Source of the DNA: Sesamum alatum
Taxonomy: Eukaryota > Streptophyta > Magnoliopsida > Lamiales > Pedaliaceae
Reading direction: 5' to 3'
Assembly (NCBI GenBank): GCA_034509735.1
Contig: JACGWO010000001.1
Location: 34,785,966 to 34,849,965 of the forward strand
DNA length: 64,000 nt
Shown one piece after another: positions 55,278-64,000 of this stretch. Position 1 is the first letter of the stretch, and every line of letters begins with the position of its first letter. Made by a program: the position numbers and the translations under genes. The notes under the pieces are model-generated. The model had not been told where the DNA came from. It saw only the letters and a program-made list of their open reading frames with translations, and did not search any database.

Positions 55278-57504
55278 TGTTAGAATAAGTGACCAGAAAG
55301 CCAATAGGTTTGGCGATTTGTAACCTATCTGACAACTTGATGTAAATGTGATAATATTATGTGATGAATAAGATGAGTGTTCGTCATCAATGGTACCTTC
55401 TTTGTTGCGCTCATCTTACATTTGTTAAAACGGTGTTTAACTTATATCGCAACAAAGCCCACAGGCCATGGATAACAACTCGTGCAGTTGGGCCACGCAT
55501 TGGATGGTGGTCATGAAACCAACTGATTAAGAGTTGGGTCTGAAACGTTCCAAGTCGAGGACCTCGAGACAGGGCATCGAGAGTCCTATTGAGACTTGCG
55601 TCAAGAGTGGTGTTCATTAGATGAGTGCCGTGTTTCATCGGCGACAGGCGTGGGATGCCTACACGATCTTGATGGGTTGGTCGACTGGGGTCGAGCCGAC
55701 TGGACTGACTCGCGGGGATCATCATATGGAAGCCTTGGAGGCTTGGTCGGTATGATTGGATTCCCCGGTTCCGATAGTACGGGAGTAATCCTCAGACTTG
55801 AGGAATCATGGCAGTCACGTGCACAGGACGGCTGTATCTTGGATCTGGCGAGAGGTGATCATTCTGTAAGATGATCATTATAAGCCTTGTCCAGTGCAGT
55901 CAGAATGTGTAGCGAGGACGGTGGATTCCAAGAAGAGGATCCGTCCCCTGTCAGTATATGACAGAGGTATCTCCTATGCACTCGGAGACACGTACATACT
56001 GTTTGAACCTGTGGCCACAGTGGTTGGTCGAACAGGGAATGGTTTCCTGTGTCGATGCAATGAAGCATACGTGGTCTCGAGTATTAAGCATAGATGCCTA
56101 GTCAAGGATGGGAACCGACGCCCAATTCCATACCCTAGACTAAGGCCGGGAGACGGTAGACGGAAGGATCGTACCCGTACGGAATCGGCGCCTAAATGTT
56201 CACGCCAATTCACCTAGTCTCTAGTGCCATGGACCGTTGCTAGACGGCCACCCATGGTAACGGGCCCTTGTGGGACACGGGCCCAAGTCTAGCTGAGGGT
56301 GAACCTAAAGGGTCACACACAAATCACCGAGGAGGTTGAGAGATCGACTTGGAGTCAATCTCGAAGGATAAAAATAAGTAATTGGATTACTTAAGGGAAA
56401 GTCCATTGGATGGACGGGCCGATATTGTATCGGGCTTTCGTTTAATCGGTAAATTGAATTTTCGATTAAATATGGAAAGTTGAGATGTTGAGACGTTGTA
56501 TCTTTTAATTGGATTAAAAGATCAACGAGAATAATTTAAGTGGACATTAAATTGGATTTAATATTGGGTTCGTCGTAATTGGATTACGATAAAACCCGGT
56601 CTGTTAAATTATACCCGAGAGGAGAAATAATTCCTAATTTGGAATAGGAAGAAGTTGGACTTCTTCCCTTAATTAAACATGGCCGACATGCCCCCTTGGA
56701 GGAAGCAAAATCAGCCATGTTGCATGCTAGGTGGTATGTTGACTTGTCTCTTTTGGAAAGAGACAAATCAACTCCAATCAAGCTCTTCCCTTTTGGTATG
56801 ATTTGATCATACCATAAATGTTGGTAGGCTTGATTGAAGAATTGATGGTGATTGATTGGAATGAATCTAGACATCCTTGGATGAACCTAGACACATTCCA
56901 ATAATCACATTAATTATGTATATATATTAGAATATACAACACCAAGTATAAGTGATTTATTATTCATCTTTTTCTAGGAAAAAGAGAAGACAAAAATCCT
57001 CTCCTCTCTCTCAAAATTTCGTGCTCCCTCCCTCTCTTACACTTGTGTTCTTCACTTGATTTTGAATCAAGAAGAAGAACAAAGTAAGTTTAAGAGAACA
57101 CTAATTCATAGTGTTCTTCTCTTGAACCGATTCCTTCCTAAACCCGTTCTTTTCTAGCAAGAAGAACGTGTGTTTCTTCCGGTGTGGTGTGAATCACATT
57201 TGGAGAATCCATACGTTTGGATTTCGTGAGCATTCGGAGAAGGAGTAATGCTAGTAGCCGGGAGCATACGCTAAACAATCAAAGGTAACGGTTTATTACG
57301 CTTTGATTGATTTCATTTGTATATCTATGCCCTATGTGTTTAAATATATGTTTTAATATTTACACATCCTACATTGAACGCCCGGTTGAGCACCCAAGGG
57401 TACACCCCTTGGGATTCGCGTATTTTGAATTTGATTTAAATTTACGCACTTTTCTCGCTTCCTCGCTTCCGCTCGCGCTCCCGGGCGGATCCGCTTGTCC
57501 TTCA
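55278..57504 (+). repeat. 3' LTR of A1 (class A)
   Basis: 2227 bp, TGTTAGAATAAG to GTCCTTCA, followed by the TSD TAAAT (57505-57509). Confidence 0.93.
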
Positions 57505-57509
57505 TAAAT

Positions 57510-58132
57510 ATTAAAAATGAATATTGAACACATAGGGCATAGATAAATATATATAATCAATCAAAGCGTAATAAACCGTTATCTTTGATTGTTTAGCGTA
57601 TGCTCACGGCTACTTGTGTTGTTCCTTCTCCGAAATGCTCACGAAATCCAAACGTATGGATTCTCCAAAGGTGATCCACACCACACCGGAAGAAACACAC
57701 GTCCTTCTTGCTAGAAAAGAACGGGTTTAAGAAGGAATCAGTTTAAGAGAAGAACACTATGAATTAGTGCTCTCTTAAACTTACTTTGTTCTTCTTCTTG
57801 ATTCAAAATCAAGTGAAGAACACAAGTGTGAGAGAGGGAGAGAGGGCCGATAGTTGAGAGAGAGGAGAGGGATTTTTGTCTTATCTTTTTCCTAGAAAAA
57901 GATGAATAATGAATCACTTATGCTTGGTGTTGTATATTCTAATATATATACATAATTAATGTGATTATTGGAATGTGTCTAGGTTCATCCAAGGATGTCT
58001 AGATTCATTCCAATCAATCACCATCAATCAAGCCTACCAAAATTTATGGTATGATCAAATCATACCAAAAGGGAAGAGCTTGATTGGAGTTGATTTGTCT
58101 CTTTCCAAAAGAGATAAGTCAACATACCACCT
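57510..58132 (-). repeat. Class A LTR (minus), right part
   Basis: Continuation of the LTR begun at 47533. It ends at the CCACCTAG block, where it is joined to class B LTR sequence, so its U3 start is lost. Confidence 0.85.
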
Positions 58133-58603
58133 AGTGATCCGTCCTCTCCAAATAATATACAAAAAGGAGGATTAATCCCATTAACTAATAACGTGTGATT
58201 GATCCGTCCTCTCCAAATAATATACACTTGTTCGTTCGCTAGCATGACGTACAAGATACGTGGGCGGATTGCATGTCACAATTTGGAGGATCTCACGTAC
58301 GAGATTTTGGAGCAAATCAGGGAACAATGCGAGTACCGGTTAGAAGACCAAAACTACAAATCGGTAGGTCTCTTTTACGTTTTCGTCTCCTTTTTCTTTT
58401 CAAATCCTATGGCCTCCATGATTGCTTGTATGTCTTTAATTCATGAGATACACCGAACATCCGGGAACTTCAAGGGCACACCCCTTGAACGTGTTCTTTA
58501 GTTTACGTATAAAGCATGTTTAAATTCTGTAATTAAATTTATACCGCGCTTCTGCATTCGCGCTATTTCCCAGGACAATCCACACGCCTATCCCAGGCAT
58601 TCA
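58133..58603 (+). repeat. Class B LTR fragment (3' part)
   Basis: Matches the last 400 bases of the class B LTRs. The P2 hairpin arms are 58469-58476 and 58482-58489 (loop CACAC). A 26-bp stretch (58136-58161) recurs at 58200-58225. Confidence 0.75.
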
Positions 58604-59019
58604 GTGGTATCAGAGCCCGGTTCAGTATATAGGCCTAGGGTTTTATGTGCGTTTTAAGCATGAAAACGTGATTTGACATGTTTTAATTATTTCTTGATTT
58701 ATTATAACATGATTCGCTTGGAGTCCTCGGAACCATGTGAATAGGTGAGGCAAAATATCTTGGGAATCTCATTGGATGAGAATGATATTGGATATCTCCC
58801 ACGAGGTCTTCTTCATGTGAATCGTAAAAGCTGGGCATGGAGATTACGCTTGTGGATCCCAAGCCCACTAGGAAATAGTTTCCCGAAATTTCACTTGAGA
58901 GTGGCGGACTTTCGTATAAATAGTGGGAGGGTTAAAGACTAAAAGACCAAGTCCTCAACTTGAACAATAATATTACCATCATCTGCTAATTTCTGCTTTA
59001 AATTTTCATTAATGTAGAT
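58604..59019 (+). promoter_or_regulatory. PBS, shortened leader and internal TATA box of A2
   Basis: The PBS TGGTATCAGAGCCCGG is at 58605-58620. Most of the leader, including the GC tract and paired 15-mers, is missing. TATAAATAG at 58915-58923 lies 105 bases before the gag ATG at 59020, as in A1. Confidence 0.7.
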
Positions 59020-59916
59020 ATGTCTAAGAACCCGTTAACCATGATTCTTGAGACTAACAAATTCAACTGAACGAACTACTCGGACTGGCTAAGAAACCTG
59101 AGGATTGTCCTCGGTTTTGAGAACCAAGGCTACGTCTTGGACGAGCCGCCACCGAGCGACTTACTGGAGGGGTCCACGCCTGAAGAACGTTTGATGTTCG
59201 AGAAGTGGCATGAGGACAACCGGAAAGTACGCAGTATCATACTGGCTTCGATGTCTAACGACATCCAGAAGTAGTATGAGAGGCTGGACAACGCCTCCGC
59301 CATAATGCTCCGCATGAACGAGGTTTATGCGGTTCCGGATAGGCATATTAGACATGCCGCCACAAAAGCAATCTTTGGCACCAAGCTTGCTGAAGGAGCG
59401 TCTGTACAAAGTCATGGGGTCAAGATGCTCTCCCTAGTGGAGAAACTCGAGGACCTTAAAGCTGGGCTTAACAATGACACGTACATTGACGTGATCCTCC
59501 AGTCGCTTCCTCCATTCTATGACCCATTTGTTGTAAAGTACAACATGAACGGACTTGAGAAGTCTATTTATGAGTTGTTCAATATGCTGGTCCAATACGA
59601 AGGCAACGACCCACAAGTCGGTGCCGGCGGTATTGATAGGAGAGGCTTCAACCTCCAAGGCGAATGGCAAGAGGGCCAGACGCTGGAAGAGGAAGAAGGG
59701 CAAAGGGAAGACGGTTGCGGCCCCTGCTCGCGCTCCGGGCGTCCCTGTTGCTCCTATTGGACCGAGCAAAGGGAAAGGGAAGGCCTATGGTTCTCAGCGG
59801 TCCAAGGCAATTGATGTCTACATGAATTGCCAAGGAAAGGGACATTGGAAGAGGGAGTGCCCACAAGTCCTCTCCAATCTAGGTATGTTTGTGTTTAACG
59901 GTATAATTGGATTATG
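59020..59916 (+). pseudogene. Gag of A2
   Basis: ATG at 59020 (MSKNPLTMILETNKFN), then TGA at 59068-59070 where A1 has GGA, and TAG at 59272-59274, shared with A1. Homology continues to the zinc knuckle near 59819-59860, where the first Cys codon is CTACATG-like (YMNCQGKGHWKREC), so the first knuckle Cys is lost. A frameshift lies near 59600. Just after the knuckle the sequence jumps past the protease. Confidence 0.9.
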
Positions 59917-62550
59917 ACCGCGAAACACAAACGAAGACGTGATGTTCATAATAACGCACGGATATGGCATGCAAGGTTAGGTCATATCTCTAAAGATAGG
60001 ATAGAAGGTTGGTGGACTCAAAGAGTCTAGAAATAGACGATTTGGACAACCTACCGACCTGCGAATCCTGTCTGAAGGGAAAGATGACCAAGAAACCCTT
60101 TGTTGGACAAAGCACGCTAGCCAGTGGTCTGTTGGATTTGATCCATACGGATGTCTGTGGCCCATTAAATACTCAGGCTAGAGGTGGGTACTCGTACTTC
60201 ATAAATTTTACCGATGATCACTCACGGTATGGTTATGTTTACCTGATGAGGTACAAGTCTGAAGCCTTTGGAAGGTTTAAGGAATACAGACTTGAAGTAG
60301 AGAACCAAACGGTCGAAAGATCAAAGCCCTTCGATCGGACCGAGGTGGAGAGTATTTGAGTGGTGAATTTACTGATTATCTAAAAGAGAATGGGATTCTC
60401 TCTCAGTGGACCCCTCCTGGAACACCACAGCTTAATGGTGTGTCTGAAAGGACGAATCGGACCTTGTTGGACATGGTCCGGTCCATGATGAGTTTTACCG
60501 AACTCCCCCTTTCCTTCTGGGGACACGCTCTTGAGACGGCGGCCAAAGTTTTGAACTTGGCCTATCTAAGACGTATCCCAGACGCCATATGAAATATGGC
60601 ATGACAAACCTGCCTCCTACAAATACTTGAAAGTGTGGGGTTGCCCCACATATGTCAAGAGATTAGTGGGAGATAAACTGGACTCGAGGTTTAGTTTATG
60701 CAGGTTCATCGGCTATCCGAAAGAAACTATCAGGTATTATTTCTATGATCCCTCCGAGCAAAAGGTTTTTGTCTCGCGAAACGCAGTGTTCTTGGAAAAG
60801 GGTTTTCCATCGGATAGTCGACGCGATGAGGTGCTCCTTGAGGAATCAAGTGAGGCACCCATGAGACGGCAGTGACATCTGAGCCAGTAGTTCCCACTGA
60901 TATTGTTCCAGTCCTCCGTAGGTCGGCCAGAGTATCCCATGCACCTGATAGGTATGGATTTCTGGGCCTGACCGGTCAGTTGGATAATGATCCAAAGACG
61001 TACGGAGAAGCAATGTCGGACATCAATTCGGATAAGTTGCTTGAGGCCATGAAATCCGAGATGGACTCGATGGGTACAAATCAGGTTTGGACCCTAGTAG
61101 ACCCACCCAAAGGGGTTAAACCCGTAGGGTGTAAATGGGTCTACAAACGTAAGCTTGGAGCTGATGGGGAGGTTACAACCTTTAAAGCCAGGCTCGTGGC
61201 GAAAGGTTATACTCAACGACCCGGGGTCGATTTTGAGGAAACATACTCGCTCGTAGCAATGGCCAAGTTCATTCGGATACTGCTTGCCATAGCAGCATGG
61301 TATGACTATGAAATATGGCAGATGGATTGAAAACGGCCTTCCTCAACGGTTTCGTAGAGGAAGAGATCTATATGGATTAGCCGGAAGGTTTCACAACTGT
61401 TGGAGAAGAGCAGAAGGTCTGCCGTCTCCAAAGGTCCATCTATGGCCTCAAACAATCTTCCCGAAGCTGGAACATACGTTTTGATGAAGTCATACGGGGA
61501 TATGGTTTCATCAAGAACGAGTCCGATCCTTGTGTATACAAGAAGATTAGTGGGAGCTCAGTTACGTTCCTGGTGCTTTACATTGATGACATCTTGCTAA
61601 TTAGGAATGATGCTAAGATGTTAGGTACCATTAAAGCTTGGTTGTCAACGCAATTCTCCATGAAGGATATGGGCGAGGCATCCTACATCCTTGGCATCAA
61701 GATCTACAGGGATAGATCTAGAAGGATGTTACGAATGGCCCAGTCCTAGTATATTGCGAAAGTCTTGAAGAGATTCAAGATGGAGAACTCAAAACGAGGA
61801 TTCCTTCCTATGAGGCATGGAATTAAGTTATCCAAGAAGTAGTCTCCTAAGACTGATGAGGATCTTAAAAGGATGTTGGACATCCCCTATGCTTCAGCCG
61901 TAGGCAGCATACAGTATGCTGTTCAGTGCACTAGACCTGATGTGGCTTTCGCTTTGAGCGTAACTAGTCGATATCAGTCGTGTGCCGGGGAGGCACACTG
62001 GAGTGCAGTCAAGTCTATCCTGAAGTACCTGAAAAAGGACTAAGGACATATCCTGAGAATTGATACTGGAAGGCTATAGCGACGCTAGCTTCTAGTCGGA
62101 TGATAATGATGCCAAGTCTCAGTCTGGTTATGTGTTCAGATTTAATGGTGGCGTGGTTGCTTGGAAGAGTTCCAAGCAGGCTACCACGGTGGACTCCACC
62201 ACTGAGTCTGAATACATAGCAGCTTCGGAAGCTGCTAAGGAGGCGGTTTGGATGAAGAGCTACATCCAAGAGTTGGGTGTAGTGCCTAGCATCCTTAAGC
62301 CAGTGGTTATCTTCTAGGATAACAACGGAGCTATAACGCAAGCAAAGGAAACCGAGATCTCATCACCGATCCAAGCATATTCTTAGACGCTACCTTTCTG
62401 CTTAGAGAGATGGATAGCACGAGTGACGTTCAGTTGGACCGAGTCAGCTCCGCATAAAACATAGCAGATCCACTTGCTAAGCCTATGTCGCAAGTTGCCC
62501 ACACTCACCATCTGAATAAGAGGTTCGAGGTCAATGGGTGATTGGCTTTA
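59917..62550 (+). pseudogene. Integrase-RT-RNase H of A2, protease deleted
   Basis: About 390 bases corresponding to A1 52558-52945 (protease with DTGC) are missing near 59900. Integrase: HARLGHIS (about 59967), HTDVCGP (about 60147), and SERTN with the catalytic Glu kept (GAA at 60446-60448); the second Asp block is frameshifted near 60315. RT: PVGCKWVYKRKLG, KARLVAKGYTQ (about 61180-61215), a frameshift at about 61325 within MDVKTAFL, then a YIDD palm motif (about 61580). TAG at 61840-61842 is shared with A1. RNase H runs to about 62500. Non-functional. Confidence 0.9.
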
Positions 62551-62553
62551 GGT

Positions 62554-62565
62554 AAAGTGGGAGAT
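62554..62565 (+). other. Polypurine tract of A2
   Basis: AAAGTGGGAGAT immediately before TGTTAGAATAGG. Confidence 0.85.
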
Positions 62566-63780
62566 TGTTAGAATAGGTGACCAGAAAGCTAATAGGTTTG
62601 GCGAGTTGTAACCTATCTGACAACTTGATGTAAATGTAATATTATTATGTGATGAATAAGATGAGTGTTCGTCACCAATGGTACCTTCTTTGTTGCGCTC
62701 ATCTTACATTTGTTAAAACGGTGTTTAACTTATATCACAACAAAGCCCACAGACCATGGATAACAACTCGTGCAGTTGGGCCACGCATGGGATGGTGGTC
62801 ATGGAACAAACTGATTAAGAGTTGGGTCTGAAATGTTCCAAGTCGAGGACCTCGGGACAGGGCATCAAGAGTCCTATTGAGACTTGCGTCAAGAGTCGTG
62901 TTCATTAGATGAGTGTCGTGTTTCATCGGCGACAGGCGTGGGACGCCTACACTATCTTGATGGGTTGGTCGATTGGGGTCGAGCCGACTGGACTGACTCG
63001 CGGAGATCATCATATGGAAGCCTTGGAGGCTTGGTCGGTATGATTGGTTTTCCCCGATTCCAATAGTACGAGAGTAATCCTGAGACTTGAGGGATCATGG
63101 CAGTCGCGTGCACATGATGGCTGTATATTGGATCTGGCGAGAGGTAATCATTCTGTAAGATGATTATCATAAGCCTTGTCCAGTGCAGTCGGAATGTGTA
63201 GCGAGGACGGTGGATTCCAAGAAGAGGATCCGTCCCCTGTCAGTATATGACAGAGGTATCTCCTATGTGCTCGGAGACACGTTCATGTTGTATGAAGCTG
63301 TGGCCACAGTGGTTGGTCGAACAGGGAAGAATCGTTTCCTGTGTCGACGCAATGAAGCATACGTGGTCTCGAGTATTAAGCATAGACGCCTAGTCAATGA
63401 TGGGAACCGACGCCCAATTCTATACCCTAGACTAAGGCCGGGAGACGGTAGATGGAAGGATCGTACCCGTACGGAATCGGCGCCTAAATGTTCACGCCAA
63501 TTCACCTAGTCTCTAGTGCCATGGACCGTTGCTAGACGGCCACCCATGGTAACGGGCCCTTATGGGCACGGGCCCAAGTCTAGCTGAGGGTGAACCTAAA
63601 GGGTCACACACAAATCACCGAGGAGGTTGAGAGATCGACTTGGAGTCAATCTCGAAGGATAAAATAAGTAATTGGATTACTTAAGGGAAAGTCCATTGGA
63701 TGGATGGGCCGATATTGTATCGGGCTTTCGTTTAATCGGTAAATTGGATTTTTGATTAAATATGGAAAGTTGAGACGTTG
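62566..63780 (+). repeat. Class A 3' LTR of A2, truncated
   Basis: Collinear with the first 1.2 kb of the A1 LTRs; broken after TGAGACGTTG by a minus-strand class B LTR. Confidence 0.88.
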
Positions 63781-63781
63781 A

Positions 63782-64000
63782 TGAAAGAAATCGGGTGGAT
63801 CGTCCCGGGAATTGCGCGAATGCGGAAGCGCGGTAAAAATAAACATATTAAAATAAAAGGCATGCTTTTAATTTAAAGAACACGCTCAAGGGGTGTGCCC
63901 TTGAGGTTCCCGGGCGTTCGGTGTATCTCATGATCATAAAACAAATAAAGAAATCATGGAGGCCATAGAGTTGAAAATTAAAGTGGGACGAAAATCTTAA
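63782..64000 (-). repeat. Class B LTR (minus), end of the next element
   Basis: Starts TGAAAGAAATCGG, the reverse complement of the class B LTR end, and continues past the window. P1 (CCCGGGAA with TTCCCGGG) and P2 (CTCAAGGG, CCCTTGAG) are both kept. Only an LTR end is visible, so it could be a full element or a solo LTR. Confidence 0.85.

Larger units (their letters stand above)
47685..57504 (+). mobile_element. Copia element A1, near-complete, long LTRs
   Basis: 9820-bp element: 5' LTR 47685-49914, PBS 49917, leader to 51687, gag-pol 51688-55257, PPT 55267-55277, 3' LTR 55278-57504. The perfect 5-bp TSD TAAAT lies at 47680-47684 and 57505-57509. The LTRs differ at roughly 40 positions by eye (about 2 percent), so the insertion is recent. 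Gag-pol carries stops, frameshifts and a deletion in RT, so it could not encode its own mobilisation in its present form. Confidence 0.93.
58133..63780 (+). mobile_element. Chimeric copia element A2
   Basis: Class B LTR fragment (58133-58603), PBS 58605, 80 bases of class B-like leader, then at about 58700 a jump into class A leader and a class A gag-pol (59020-62550), and a class A 3' LTR cut at 63780. The 5' and 3' LTRs belong to different classes. Protease is deleted. It is closely similar to A1 in gag-pol. Confidence 0.8.

Overview
The window is repeat-rich nuclear DNA of a flowering plant, probably a eudicot; I cannot name the species. The evidence is plant-type Ty1/copia and Ty3/gypsy LTR retrotransposons primed by initiator-Met tRNA, an L1-type LINE, a tRNA-derived SINE, and one intron-free nuclear gene for a METTL21-like methyltransferase. 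There is no bacterial gene organisation, CRISPR array or rRNA. Nearly everything is transposon-derived, and every retrotransposon ORF is broken.

Layout: 1-6972 is a decayed copia pol remnant followed by two long LTRs (classes C1 and C2), each followed by a PBS and a stub of leader. 6973-12556 is a minus-strand copia element (M1) whose two LTRs are of different classes. 12557-17950 is a minus-strand L1-type LINE cut by M1. 17951-28392 holds AT-rich spacer and a decayed gypsy element interrupted by a complete minus-strand copia element E (19776-24624, TSD TTTTG). The only ordinary gene is the methyltransferase at 28789-29475. 32095-37520 is an internally deleted minus-strand Tat/Retand-like gypsy element with an array of hairpin repeats. 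37521-40344 holds a foldback MITE and a LINE 3' fragment with a SINE inside it. 40345-64000 is a nest of long-LTR copia elements: an element with class B LTR and a broken gag, two copies of a gypsy LTR fragment, the near-complete element A1 (47685-57504, 2.23-kb LTRs, TSD TAAAT) inserted in an older minus-strand LTR, the chimeric element A2 (58133-63780), and the start of another minus-strand class B LTR.

The long-LTR copia family (classes A, B, C) is the most interesting material. (1) Just upstream of the primer-binding site every class can form the same two-helix RNA fold, with compensatory and G-U substitutions between copies. (2) Between PBS and gag lies a 1.8-2.3 kb leader with a CpG-dense tract. 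In it, a palindromic 15-mer is repeated twice, and a TATA box follows at constant spacing, about 105-116 nt before the gag ATG. It resembles a second promoter inside the element, separate from the LTR promoter. (3) Copies A1 and A2 share premature amber codons and carry complementary deletions (A1 lacks part of RT, A2 lacks protease), yet A1 is a recent, TSD-flanked insertion, so it was probably mobilised in trans. (4) M1 and A2 combine a class B 5' LTR with a class A 3' LTR, pointing to recombination between families.
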